Source: Vibrio zhugei (GTDB lineage Bacteria; Pseudomonadota; Gammaproteobacteria; Enterobacterales; Vibrionaceae). From it: a stretch of DNA of 64,000 bases. The translations under genes were made by a program, and so were the position numbers. Under the pieces are notes generated by a model. It saw nothing but the letters and a program-made list of their open reading frames with translations. It was not told the origin of the DNA and searched no databases. This document shows, piece by piece, positions 53,595-62,029 of the stretch. The DNA lies in contig NZ_CP033078.1 of assembly GCF_003716875.1 (NCBI RefSeq), positions 992,001-1,056,000 of the forward strand, read 5' to 3'. Numbering within the stretch: the stretch's first letter is position 1; each line of letters begins with the position of its first letter.

Positions 53595-53873
53595 TTACTC
53601 AATTGGGAATTTTTGCTTTTGATGAAGAACACGCATAATTCGAATATTAGAACCATCGACAAAATACGAAACGATCATTGATACTTCAGGAATAATGAGT
53701 AATCGACCTCGAATGCCATCACGTTGAACTCCCATTAACGGTTGTTCATTTAGGTTTTCAACTTTGGCTTCAATAATGTCGTCGGTTCTTTCAGCTACAT
53801 CAGGGTTAAAATCGTACAGAAACTCAAAGATTTTTTCTCGGTCGTTTAAAGACTCTTCTTCCCAGTAAATCAT
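53595..53873 (-). CDS. RelE/ParE-family toxin (cassette 10)
   Basis: This 92-residue protein fits the RelE/ParE fold: IYWEEESLNDREKIFEFLYDFNP at the N-terminus, a central LNEQPLMGVQRDGIRGRLLII and C-terminal NIRIMRVLHQKQKFP. ParE members block gyrase and RelE members cut mRNA; which applies is not clear. Its ATG overlaps the antitoxin stop by one base (TAATG). Confidence 0.88.
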   Translation of the reverse strand: MIYWEEESLNDREKIFEFLYDFNPDVAERTDDIIEAKVENLNEQPLMGVQRDGIRGRLLIIPEVSMIVSYFVDGSNIRIMRVLHQKQKFPIE

Positions 53874-54154
53874 TATTGACCCCGGTTACGGATTTTTGCT
53901 TTGCGAGAAGCCATACGATTTTTGGCTGATTCATGGTCAACGAATACAGCTCGCCCAGAGTCAAATTTATCAAATGCGAGATTAACTTGTTCAGTTAGCC
54001 AAGCATCATGGGATAATGCTTTACGTTGTTGTTCAGCGAGTTGTTCGGTGAGGTCACGGCAAGCATCACTAAGCGTTCGACCTTGGCTTTCAGCCATTTG
54101 TTGGGCTAAACGTTTTGTTTCTTCATCAACACGAAATTGAATTCTAGTGTCCAT
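53873..54154 (-). CDS. RelB/DinJ-type antitoxin (cassette 10)
   Basis: The 93-residue protein begins MDTRIQFRVDEETKRLAQQM, a ribbon-helix-helix DNA-binding start, with a toxin-binding tail. The start at 54154 follows AGGAGTT; the ORF's first ATG at 54184 lacks one. As usual, the antitoxin gene comes first and probably autorepresses the pair. It faces against the cassette array, so it needs its own promoter, as reported for TA cassettes in Vibrio integrons. Confidence 0.88.
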   Translation of the reverse strand: MDTRIQFRVDEETKRLAQQMAESQGRTLSDACRDLTEQLAEQQRKALSHDAWLTEQVNLAFDKFDSGRAVFVDHESAKNRMASRKAKIRNRGQ

Positions 54155-54211
54155 GGGTAACTCCTGAATTTGTTGTGTATACAAATGTTAGCACTGGTGT
54201 GGGCGGAGGGC

Positions 54212-54317
54212 AACTAACAAAGCAAATCAATGGACGCTTAACGCTTGGTTATTTGTGGTTTAATGTTTTAAATGTGCTGTGGCATTGGTGAAAGCGTCAC
54301 TGTTTGCAGCGTTAAAT
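54212..54317 (+). repeat. attC site of the TA cassette
   Basis: AACTAAC (54212-54218) and core GTTAAAT (54311-54317), 106 bases with AACGC / GCGTCACTGTTTGCAGCG-type arms. Confidence 0.7.
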
Positions 54318-54335
54318 TTTCAATCGGGTTTAGTG

Positions 54336-54455
54336 ATGAATATTGAGATCGTAGAAAAAGCAGATCACCTTAAGCTGATAGAAATCTGGGAAGCGTCGGT
54401 CAGGGCAACGCATGATTTTCTAGCTGAAGATGATCTACAGAAATTAAAGCCGTAA
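54336..54455 (+). pseudogene. Truncated GNAT acetyltransferase (N-terminal 39 residues)
   Basis: The fragment after the TA attC encodes MNIEIVEKADHLKLIEIWEA followed by SVRATHDFLAEDDLQKLKP, the typical start of YjaB-like GNAT proteins. It breaks at about 54450, where the sequence becomes IS orfA-like. Confidence 0.72.
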
Positions 54456-54580
54456 AACAAGTCACTATTGCCGGCCATTCTGTTGCTGACGTTGCTCAGG
54501 GTTTAGGTACTACCACACACAGTCTTTACGCCTAGATTAAGCGCTATGGTCCTAGTAAAACAAAAAAATTAAAACAAAAA
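54450..54580 (+). pseudogene. Decayed IS3-type orfA fragment
   Basis: The frame AVKQVTIAGHSVADVAQGLG, then TTTHSLYA, a stop, and IKRYGPSKTKK matches the helix-turn-helix start of IS3-family orfA proteins. The stop (TAG) sits where a conserved tryptophan would be. It runs directly out of the truncated GNAT gene. Confidence 0.6.
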
Positions 54581-54601
54581 AGACACCCATATTTTATAAA
54601 T
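54581..54601. repeat. 21-base repeat, copy 2
   Basis: AGACACCCATATTTTATAAA, one mismatch from the copy at 50546-50566. Here it separates the decayed orfA from the orphan orfB tail. Confidence 0.6.
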
Positions 54602-54603
54602 AG

Positions 54604-54980
54604 GTGTTTGAACGGGTCATTGCATGGCGAGGCTATCCTGAGAAACTACGAATGGATAATGGCCCTGAATTTATCCCCACGACATTAGCGATGTGGGCAG
54701 AAGCATACGATATTGAGTTGGAATTTATCCAACCAAGAAAACCGGCTCAGAACTCGTACATTGAACGATTTAATCGCACATACCGCACTGAAATTCTCGA
54801 TATGTACGTCTTCAAAACACTGAAGAAAGTTCGAGAATTAACGGACAATTGGATCAGAGAATATAACGAAGAGCGCCCTTATAGCTCACTGAATGATCTG
54901 ACCCCATGGGAATATTTAATGAGGTATGAACAGGCTGAAAGCTCGAATTACGGGTGTAACTAATTAGGGGGAGATTTACA
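54604..54980 (+). pseudogene. Orphan 3' end of an IS3-family element (orfB tail plus right end)
   Basis: The frame to 54963 encodes the last about 119 residues of an orfB very similar to that of the inner element at 51501 (LRMDNGPEFIP, SYIERFNRTYR), followed by a right end AGGGGGAGATTTACA. The N-terminal half, including the first catalytic Asp, is missing, so it cannot be active. Confidence 0.85.
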
Positions 54981-55022
54981 CAACAGCCCTGAAATATTTT
55001 TATTCAGATTTGCTTTATTAAA

Positions 55023-55051
55023 GAGGCAAAGTGTCACAACGGTTTTGCCTC
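55023..55051 (-). terminator. Probable terminator at the integron border
   Basis: GAGGCAAA / TTTTGCCTC stem downstream of the minus-strand gene at 55077, with only a short T-run. Confidence 0.45.
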
Positions 55052-55076
55052 ATTCTTGCCACTGACCGAGCGCTGT

Positions 55077-55415
55077 TTAGTCCATGCGGGTAATAAAGGT
55101 TTGTTCGTCATCGACAAACGCCACAAAGCCGCCGTGGTAGATAAACACTCGGCCACGCCCCTCGACTAAGCAGGCAAGCTGTGGCTCTAAATCTTCCTCA
55201 TTGCCTGGGCGTTGAAAGGTGCCCGTATCGGTGATGACGCCGCTGAGTGTCGGCAAATATCCATAAGCGCGCTTGGCTTGCTCTATCAGGCTCAATTCGC
55301 TAGTGCTAGAGAAGTAAGAGGGGATCGCACCGGCATCGTCGATAAACAGTGGTTTGAGCTCTTCAAAGGCGGTAATCACCAGCCAGTCAATGCCGTTAAC
55401 ATGATGGATAAACAT
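55077..55415 (-). CDS. Conserved-looking protein of unknown function (112 residues)
   Basis: The start at 55415 has AAGGAACG upstream. The product (MFIHHVNGIDWLVITAFEEL) is soluble with mixed strands and helices and ends GGFVAFVDDEQTFITRMD. No family was recognised. It marks the return to core-like sequence after the integron, and may be co-transcribed with the gene at 55504. Confidence 0.65.
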   Translation of the reverse strand: MFIHHVNGIDWLVITAFEELKPLFIDDAGAIPSYFSSTSELSLIEQAKRAYGYLPTLSGVITDTGTFQRPGNEEDLEPQLACLVEGRGRVFIYHGGFVAFVDDEQTFITRMD

Positions 55416-55503
55416 AGCGTTCCTTGGTCGTTTTGATGCGAAGAGTGTATCACTTTCAGAAGAGAGCGCAGTAGAGATTTTGGTCAAACCGTCAAACGGC
55501 TGG

Positions 55504-55833
55504 TTACGATAAGCGTTTGTTCCAGCGTCCTTGATGTTCTAACGCGCAGCTTTCTTCCGAATCAAATCGTATCTGTTTGTCTGCGTTATTGAGCGAGACA
55601 TTCAAAGGTCGTAGGGCGTGTTTGATCTGCGTGATGATGGAGGCTTTGTCGGCCTGTTCTACATGATGACGGGTATCAAACACACAAATAATGGCTAATG
55701 AGCGCGGAAAATCGGCGTAATTCACTTGATGGGTTAACCACTCAAATCCAGTGTGATTCTCCTTGGCTTGCTCACACACCTCCGTCAACGCTAAACGCAA
55801 GGCATTGTCCATTTTTTTGTCTGACTTTTTCAT
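55504..55833 (-). CDS. Small cytosolic protein of unknown function (109 residues)
   Basis: It starts MKKSDKKMDNALRLALTEVC with AGAGGAACC upstream. The sequence is helix-strand alternating, with a TGFEWLTHQVNYADFPRSLA core, and lacks membrane segments. Similar short Vibrio proteins have been loosely labelled Fis-family, but no Fis helix-turn-helix is visible, so that label is not adopted. Confidence 0.6.
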   Translation of the reverse strand: MKKSDKKMDNALRLALTEVCEQAKENHTGFEWLTHQVNYADFPRSLAIICVFDTRHHVEQADKASIITQIKHALRPLNVSLNNADKQIRFDSEESCALEHQGRWNKRLS

Positions 55834-56033
55834 TGAGTTGGTTCCTCTGTGTTTGACCATCGATGACCCACAGAAACCTATCATGGACGTTGATGCAAAA
55901 AAACCACAAAAACACTGTGTTCTACCTAGCTGAGTGGCCGCATACACTGGGGCGCATCGTGGCTATTCAGATTAGGTGCAGCGAATAGGGCGGTTTGTGT
56001 GGTGTAACTTGGCGAGGGCGAGGTTCTCTGAAA

Positions 56034-56068
56034 AAGGAAAAAGCCGCATGATACAAATCATACGGCTT
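56034..56068 (-). terminator. Terminator of the YcaD-like gene
   Basis: AAGCCGCATGAT / ATCATACGGCTT stem; on the minus strand it is followed by a T-rich run. Confidence 0.8.
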
Positions 56069-56097
56069 GTGACGTGGTGTATTGAATGAGTCAGTGA

Positions 56098-57258
56098 TTA
56101 CTTGCCAGCGACCCATTGATGTTTGGTTTTTACGCTAGCAACCAGCATGTACAAGCACGTTGCCAGTAACGTGACAAACAGGTAGGCCATCACCCCTTGA
56201 TGATTTTGCATAAACCAATCTGCTGCCAAAGGCCCAATAATAGAACCGATGCTATAACAAAATAGCATGGCTTGGGTGGCCGACACGATGTAACTCGCGT
56301 TTAAATTCAAGCAGGCATGGTTGATCGCAATCGGGTATAAGGCAAAGGAGGCGGCACCGATTAAAAATAAGCATATAGCGAGCGTTACCACGCCACCATC
56401 CAACATCACAATGGCTGCCGCGGCCGATCCGATGAAACACAGCAGTGCCATTAATAGGTTGCGGCCTAAATATTGAGTCAGCTTGGGAATGAGGACTTGC
56501 ACAACCATTGCGCCGACAATCACAACGGCCATTAAACTCCCAGCTTCTTGGCTGTTAAGTCCGCGCTTCATTAATTCTAATGGCATTAAGCCGTATATTG
56601 CCGCCGTGGTTAATCCAGACACCACGCCACCGATTAAAGCCGAATGGCTGAGACGTGACATCTGCTTCAATGACATTTTGGCGCTTTCACTTGCGTCTGG
56701 CTGCTCGCCTTTTGCTTTTACCAAGGTCATGGCTGACATTGAAAGCACAATAGCGATGAATACAAAGGGCGCATAGCCGGTAATACCAATGGTAGAGATG
56801 CCTAATTGACCCACGGTGGTCCCTAGGTAAAGCGCGATCATATAGATACCAAGCCGTTTAGCGCGGCCGGACTCATTACCGTGTAACAACCACGATTCGA
56901 CAATCACAAAAATGCCCGCGACGGCGATACCACCAACAAAGCGCAGCATCATCCAAGTCCACGCATGGATAAAGACAGGTAACGCGAGTGTGGTGACCAT
57001 TAATGTGATGAGGCACGCGATGAATGCATTACGATATCCATAGCGTTTGACGTTTTTTTGTGTGTAGAACGTTCCAACAAAATTACCGATAAAAAAGGCG
57101 CTGGCTAACCAATTGGCGATGTGTTCATTCAAACCATAAACAGGCAGAATCATTGGGATTAGGCTCATCAAATAGCCTGACGCAACGGCAAATAAAGTGA
57201 GTGCGATCACTGGGATAGCGATCCGAGGTGATGCGGTAATGACATCGGAATTGTTCAA
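56098..57258 (-). CDS. MFS transporter, YcaD-like
   Basis: The 386-residue protein has twelve predicted helices and MFS features similar to E. coli YcaD: the ASAFFIGNFVGTFYTQKNVKRYG loop after helix two, RFVGGIAVAGIFVIVESWLL, and SLYPIA-like FALYPIAINHAC in helix ten. Substrate unknown. It is monocistronic. Confidence 0.85.
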   Translation of the reverse strand: MNNSDVITASPRIAIPVIALTLFAVASGYLMSLIPMILPVYGLNEHIANWLASAFFIGNFVGTFYTQKNVKRYGYRNAFIACLITLMVTTLALPVFIHAWTWMMLRFVGGIAVAGIFVIVESWLLHGNESGRAKRLGIYMIALYLGTTVGQLGISTIGITGYAPFVFIAIVLSMSAMTLVKAKGEQPDASESAKMSLKQMSRLSHSALIGGVVSGLTTAAIYGLMPLELMKRGLNSQEAGSLMAVVIVGAMVVQVLIPKLTQYLGRNLLMALLCFIGSAAAAIVMLDGGVVTLAICLFLIGAASFALYPIAINHACLNLNASYIVSATQAMLFCYSIGSIIGPLAADWFMQNHQGVMAYLFVTLLATCLYMLVASVKTKHQWVAGK

Positions 57259-57547
57259 CGACTTGGCCTCAAAATAATGTCAAACGACCTCGAGAGTTAA
57301 GCCAGTGTGCTTACCTCTGAATTCGTTTTGATACAGGGAAATGATTATGATCGGGGCGAATATCGATCTTTTTTTTCCTCACGTACAACGAAAAATTGTG
57401 ACCTTGACGATTAAAGACTTTTATTGAAGCGAAAACCTGAAAAATCCGCGAAAAATCGGCAAATAGTGAGCATATTATGTCGATGAGATTGGGAGAATGA
57501 TGTAGACAATGCTTGATAAATGGCCTTAATCAGAGTTTTGTCCATCA
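57259..57547. other. AT-rich intergenic region
   Basis: This stretch holds the promoter region of the YcaD-like gene on one side and leads to the hairpin of the next unit on the other. No gene or clear operator was seen. Confidence 0.5.
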
Positions 57548-57595
57548 TAAAAACAAGAACCCCATAGAACGATAAAAAATATGGGCATCTTGTTT
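57548..57595 (-). terminator. Terminator of the unknown two-gene unit
   Basis: On the minus strand, AACAAGATGCCCATA pairs with TATGGGGTTCTTGTT (13 of 15 positions) and is followed by a T-run. Confidence 0.65.
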
Positions 57596-57601
57596 ATAAT
57601 T

Positions 57602-58081
57602 TTAACGATATAGATCGGCTAATGCTAGTGAATCAAATGGTGTTTGAAGCTCTGATTTTTCGGCTATAGATTTTAGTTTTGAAATATCAATTGAATTAAA
57701 ATACTGCTCTGTTCCCGTTGGCTGATAAACACGTCTCGTTTTTATGAGTGTATTTAACTGCTTTCGATCACCTGTTTCAGAAACGTAATTCACTAATGCG
57801 CCACTGTAAGCATTTAGTTCTTTCTCATAACAGTGTTCATCAGCCATGAAAGAAAGATAAGTAATTGCAGCAAACTTTTTTTCTTTAGAAAGCTTATCAA
57901 ACCATGATGATTGTATTTTCTTCGGTGAAGATAACCTCTGGTTGTCACATCGTTCTATTGCACTCGTAAACTGTTGATGTGTTGTTTGAACTCGATGTTT
58001 TAACTCCTGCTTCCATGTATTTGCACTAACATTTACGCTAATTAAGCAAATGCTGATAATAAATAATTTTTTATAATGCAT
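57602..58081 (-). CDS. Exported protein of unknown function
   Basis: The 159-residue product begins with a signal peptide (MHYKKLFIISICLISVNVSA, cleavage near residue 20) and has a helical mature part with two cysteines. The start at 58081 overlaps the end of the upstream gene by 11 bases. No family was recognised. It is AT-rich (low GC) compared with its neighbours, which suggests recent acquisition. Confidence 0.65.
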   Translation of the reverse strand: MHYKKLFIISICLISVNVSANTWKQELKHRVQTTHQQFTSAIERCDNQRLSSPKKIQSSWFDKLSKEKKFAAITYLSFMADEHCYEKELNAYSGALVNYVSETGDRKQLNTLIKTRRVYQPTGTEQYFNSIDISKLKSIAEKSELQTPFDSLALADLYR

Positions 58082-58415
58082 TTTGTACACACTTCCAAAA
58101 TCTATAGTCGTCGCCTTTTGAATACATAGCGGTAGTAGTAGCAATACGATTCAATTGTTCACGCTCCACTTTATCTACCGATTTCATTGCTTGGTGAAAC
58201 TGTTCCCAATCATAGGAGTAAATATCTTTTGCTGAACTCGCTGTTGAAAACCAAGAATAGCTCTTTTTACCGACAAAAATTTGAAATGCAGGAACAGCAG
58301 ATAAAACACCTCTCAATACTCGAGACATATCAGTTATGTCATTCATGTCATTTATCGCATCTAGTGTTCTTTGATTGGGTTTAAATTCATTTAACCCACA
58401 ATAATCGCCTTTCAT
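58071..58415 (-). CDS. Protein of unknown function, partner of the exported protein
   Basis: This 114-residue product (MKGDYCGLNEFKPNQRTLDA) is soluble with a moderately hydrophobic central stretch (VLRGVLSAVPAFQIFVG). TTGAGG precedes the ATG at 58415. The 11-base overlap with the next gene shows a tight two-gene unit. The pair of a cytosolic-looking protein with a periplasmic protein resembles effector/immunity organisation, but nothing in the sequence proves it. Confidence 0.6.
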   Translation of the reverse strand: MKGDYCGLNEFKPNQRTLDAINDMNDITDMSRVLRGVLSAVPAFQIFVGKKSYSWFSTASSAKDIYSYDWEQFHQAMKSVDKVEREQLNRIATTTAMYSKGDDYRFWKCVQNAL

Positions 58416-58559
58416 TTATAACCTCAACTGACGTTGTTTATCGTGGTTATATTAAAAATGATCTACAAAAACAAGTAATGCAGTTATTTGTATGGCAAGC
58501 CTCACATTTAAAAACCAAGCCATATAAAAGCTTCATGCTGTAAACGTATCGGCCAACGA

Positions 58560-59870
58560 TCAACCAAACATCTCATGATGAATTTTCTGCGCGTAACCAT
58601 CGGTCATGGCGGCAATGTAATCGCACAGTACGCGCATCCCATCGCCGCGAGAGGCTTCGGCATGGCACCATTTTTCACTGGTGGCGGCGGGCAGCAAACG
58701 TTCTGGATCCGCGCTGAGCGCTTCAAATAAATCCATGATGATTTGTTGGCCTTTGTATTCAAAACGTTGAACTTGGGGAACGTGAATGACATCGTTGCTC
58801 ACAAACCCTTTTAAAATTTCCAACGCGTGTGCCATATTTGGCTCCAAGTACGCGTTATACGCTAAGAGATCGCTGTCAAAAGAAGCGGGTACTTTGTCGA
58901 CTCGAATGCTGGTTAAAAGAGAATTGACGATGCCACCAATCGCGTCTTTACGAATATAGTGCTTGTCGGAAAATAACATCTCGGTCAACGTTTCGATTTG
59001 CTCTGCAAACCAACCTTGTTGTGCTTGCAAATCGGGTTTAGCATGGGCGTCCCATTGGTGTTGGGTGACCAGCCCCATCACGATGGCATCTTCCAAATCG
59101 TGTACGCCATAAGCAATGTCATCGGCCAGTTCCATGATGGAGCAATCTAAGGATTTAAAGCGTGTTTTCTGATGCTCATACGCATTGGTGTGCGGCTCTC
59201 GCAATGTATTGAGCAAGGTACGGTCGTTCTCTGAAAGTGGCGCGAGTACCCAATTGAGCAAACTGACATCACAATCATAAATGCCTTTGGCTGGGAGCCA
59301 GTCGCGCGCTTTGAGTTGCCGCTGATGCAACACTGGCTCAGGCTGTTTGCTCGCTCGAGTATGGCTTAATAGCGCTGGGTACTTTAATAACCCAAGTAAG
59401 GTTCGCCGCGATAAATTCATGCCGTGGTGTTCGGTGTACGGCTCTAAACTGGTCACAATGCGAAAGGTTTGCGCGTTACCTTCGAAGCCCCCATGTTCAC
59501 GCATCATATAGTTGAGGGCGATCTCGCCGCCATGACCATAGGGTGGATGACCAATATCATGAGCTAAGCATAATGAATCAATGAGGCTGTCCGAGGGCAT
59601 CAGTGGGCGAAAATCGGGTTGCTTGTTTTTAATTTGTGCCACGATGCCCGTGCCAATTTGTGCCACTTCTAAGGAATGGGTTAAGCGAGTGCGGTGAAAG
59701 TCATTAGTACTGCTGCCATGGACTTGTGTTTTGGATTGTAAGCGTCGGAAGGCGGCCGAGTGCAACACGCGCGCACGGTCGCGCTGAAAGGGGCTGCGGT
59801 GATCATGACGACGAATTTTATGCTCATCGTCTTTGCGTTCATTCCATTGGTCACTGATTAAAAAAGACAT
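58560..59870 (-). CDS. dGTP triphosphohydrolase-like HD-domain protein (anti-phage dGTPase type)
   Basis: The 436-residue protein belongs to the dGTPase family of HD phosphohydrolases: metal ligands His65 (RTRLTHSLEVAQ) and His104-Asp105 (LAHDIGHPPYGHGGE), with further conserved residues downstream. It converts dGTP to deoxyguanosine and triphosphate. Vibrio members of this subfamily have been reported to deplete dGTP during phage infection. It lies just upstream of the integron side and next to yfbR. Confidence 0.9.
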   Translation of the reverse strand: MSFLISDQWNERKDDEHKIRRHDHRSPFQRDRARVLHSAAFRRLQSKTQVHGSSTNDFHRTRLTHSLEVAQIGTGIVAQIKNKQPDFRPLMPSDSLIDSLCLAHDIGHPPYGHGGEIALNYMMREHGGFEGNAQTFRIVTSLEPYTEHHGMNLSRRTLLGLLKYPALLSHTRASKQPEPVLHQRQLKARDWLPAKGIYDCDVSLLNWVLAPLSENDRTLLNTLREPHTNAYEHQKTRFKSLDCSIMELADDIAYGVHDLEDAIVMGLVTQHQWDAHAKPDLQAQQGWFAEQIETLTEMLFSDKHYIRKDAIGGIVNSLLTSIRVDKVPASFDSDLLAYNAYLEPNMAHALEILKGFVSNDVIHVPQVQRFEYKGQQIIMDLFEALSADPERLLPAATSEKWCHAEASRGDGMRVLCDYIAAMTDGYAQKIHHEMFG

Positions 59871-59908
59871 GTCACCTCCAAGGTGGCCGATAAAACCTAT
59901 GATTACGT

Positions 59909-60493
59909 TTAGCTGATTTCATCTAAGCTCAGTTCAAAACTGGGCGCAAATGTTTGTAAAAAATAGTTCATTTCTGGACTCTGACGTTCATCGAGTGTGA
60001 CTTCTAAGCGTTTTTTAGCCAGAGCAAACTCTTGGTTACCGGCGCTGAGCTCTTCTAAGCATTTTAAATACGCGCAGAGACAATCGGCTTGTTTGACGAT
60101 GGCTTCATCGATGGGATCGGCGTGCTCGCTGAGAATGAAAGGGGCAAAGTCGTCTTGTAAATCGTCAGGCAACATGGACAGTAAACGGTGTTCCGCTGCC
60201 GATTCAATTTTTTTATATTCTTTCGCAATATGCGGATTGGAATATTTGATGGGCGTTGGCAGATCGCCGGTCAGTACTTCACTGCTGTCGTGGTACATGG
60301 CTTTGAGGGCAATACGCTCAGGGTTGAGTTGACCACCAAATTTTTTGTTCTTAATCACCGCAAGGGCATGTGCAACAAAAGCCACTTGCAGGCTGTGCTC
60401 AGAGACATTCTCTTTCGATACGGAACGCATCAGCGGCCAGCGCTGAATGAGTTTCATACGATCGAGATGAGCAAAAAAATGGCTCTCTTTCAT
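59909..60493 (-). CDS. yfbR: 5'-deoxynucleotidase YfbR
   Basis: This 194-residue HD-domain protein matches E. coli YfbR, which removes the phosphate from 2'-deoxynucleoside 5'-monophosphates. The motif residues His33 ([11 protein letters not shown]) and His68-Asp69 ([13 protein letters not shown]) are present. The start at 60493 gives the [11 protein letters not shown]-terminus of the family. It lies 38 bases upstream of the dGTPase gene, and alaA precedes it, as in enterics. Confidence 0.93.
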   Translation of the reverse strand: MKESHFFAHLDRMKLIQRWPLMRSVSKENVSEHSLQVAFVAHALAVIKNKKFGGQLNPERIALKAMYHDSSEVLTGDLPTPIKYSNPHIAKEYKKIESAAEHRLLSMLPDDLQDDFAPFILSEHADPIDEAIVKQADCLCAYLKCLEELSAGNQEFALAKKRLEVTLDERQSPEMNYFLQTFAPSFELSLDEIS

Positions 60494-60580
60494 GGTGGGG
60501 TAATCCTTTTTATCGTCAAGAAAAACCAGTGTACAAAAGAGAGCCGCTTTCACCAACCTAAGTTAATGGATTTGAGCGAT

Positions 60581-61795
60581 TTATTGGCGATACGTGCTGA
60601 GGAAACGTTCAAAACGGCCCAGTGCGATTTCTAAGGTTTCCACATGGGGAAGTGTCACAATGCGCACATGATCCGGCTCAGGCCAATTGAATCCAGTGCC
60701 TTGCACTAGTAGCACTTTTTCTTGGATTAAAAAGTCTTGCACCAGTTTCTGATCGTCTTTCAAGTTGAATTTTTTCTTGTCCAATTTCGGGAACAGATAC
60801 ATGGCACCTTTGGGTTTCACGCATGATACACCCGGAATTTGGTTGAGCAATTCATAAGCGCGATCGCGTTGCTCTAGTAAACGGCCACCAGGCAATAACA
60901 GTTCGTTCAAACTCTGGTATCCACCCAGTGCGGTTTGAATGGCATGCTGCATCGGTACATTGGCACACAGGCGCATAGAAGACAAAATATCCAACCCGGC
61001 AATATAACCTTGCGCAAGGTGTTTGGGGCCGGTCAAAAACATCCAACCGCCACGGAAGCCGCAAACGCGATAGGCTTTTGATAAACCGTTAAATGTCATT
61101 ACTAAGACATCTTCTGTCAGCGTGGCAATCGAGGTGTGGGTCGCGCCGTCGTAGAGGACTTTGTCGTAGATTTCATCGGCAAAGATAATCAGGTTATGCT
61201 GACGAGCTAACTCGATGACTTCGAGTAAAAAGTCGCGTGAATAGACCGCACCCGTTGGGTTATTCGGGTTGATCAACACAATGCCGCGCGTTTTCTTGTT
61301 AATTTTCTTTTTAATATCATCAAGATCGGGCAGCCAATCGGCTTGTTCATCACAAATATAGTGGACCGCATTTCCGCCCGATAATGAGGTGGCGGCCGTC
61401 CACAGTGGATAATCCGGCGCGGGCACGAGCATTTCGTCGCCGTTATTTAATAGCGCCTGCATCGCCATTACGATCAGCTCTGAAACGCCGTTACCGATGT
61501 AGACATCTTCCACGTCTAGCGTGCGAATGCCTTTCTTTTGATAGTGTTGGACCACGGCTTTACGCGCGGAATAAATCCCTTTCGAATCGGCGTAACCTTG
61601 CGATGTAGGTAGGTTACGAATGACATCCACGAGGATTTCATCCGGGGCATCAAAACCAAAAGGGGCGGGATTACCGATATTAAGTTTCAGTATTTTATTC
61701 CCTTCTTCTTCCATTCTCTTAGCATGTTTGAGCACTGGTCCCCTAATGTCATAGCAGACATTATCGAGTTTTGACGACATCCCGATATTTTGCAT
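60581..61795 (-). CDS. alaA: Alanine aminotransferase AlaA
   Basis: The 404-residue class I aminotransferase aligns with E. coli AlaA along its whole length. The PLP lysine is Lys240 (TFNGLSKAYRVCGF), with GNPAPFGFD near the N-terminus and the NPNNPTGAVYS cofactor loop. It interconverts pyruvate and glutamate with alanine and 2-oxoglutarate. It is divergent from menF across about 230 bases that hold both promoters. Confidence 0.95.
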   Translation of the reverse strand: MQNIGMSSKLDNVCYDIRGPVLKHAKRMEEEGNKILKLNIGNPAPFGFDAPDEILVDVIRNLPTSQGYADSKGIYSARKAVVQHYQKKGIRTLDVEDVYIGNGVSELIVMAMQALLNNGDEMLVPAPDYPLWTAATSLSGGNAVHYICDEQADWLPDLDDIKKKINKKTRGIVLINPNNPTGAVYSRDFLLEVIELARQHNLIIFADEIYDKVLYDGATHTSIATLTEDVLVMTFNGLSKAYRVCGFRGGWMFLTGPKHLAQGYIAGLDILSSMRLCANVPMQHAIQTALGGYQSLNELLLPGGRLLEQRDRAYELLNQIPGVSCVKPKGAMYLFPKLDKKKFNLKDDQKLVQDFLIQEKVLLVQGTGFNWPEPDHVRIVTLPHVETLEIALGRFERFLSTYRQ

Positions 61796-62029
61796 TATTT
61801 GGTTCCTGTATTTAGTTGCTTTGCTTTATTAAAGTACACTAATTGCTATTTATTTAGAATAAAAAACTGGAAATTCTTGCTCTTCACTGTGGAATCTCGG
61901 CGGTAGTTTTCTCACCAAAATTGAGCTACCTCAATGAAACGCAGGAAAGGCGTACTACAGGCTTGATTTCACCTAGGGCTCTCCATACAGTGGAAGCCAT
62001 TCCCGCAGCCCTGTATTGCCGAGGTCACT

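Larger units (their letters stand above)
41602..54980. mobile_element. Chromosomal integron: integrase, attI and a degraded cassette array
   Basis: The region runs from the integrase gene to the last cassette and IS remnants. At least seven attC-like sites with GTT-type cores separate about ten cassettes, nearly all reading away from intI. The promoterless, AT-richer genes of unknown function and the toxin-antitoxin pair facing the other way are typical. The genes at 40731 and 55077 on either side look like core chromosome. Confidence 0.88.

Noticed and set aside
55504-55833. Fis-family regulator
   Set aside because: Short Vibrio proteins like this are sometimes labelled Fis-like, but no Fis helix-turn-helix is visible.
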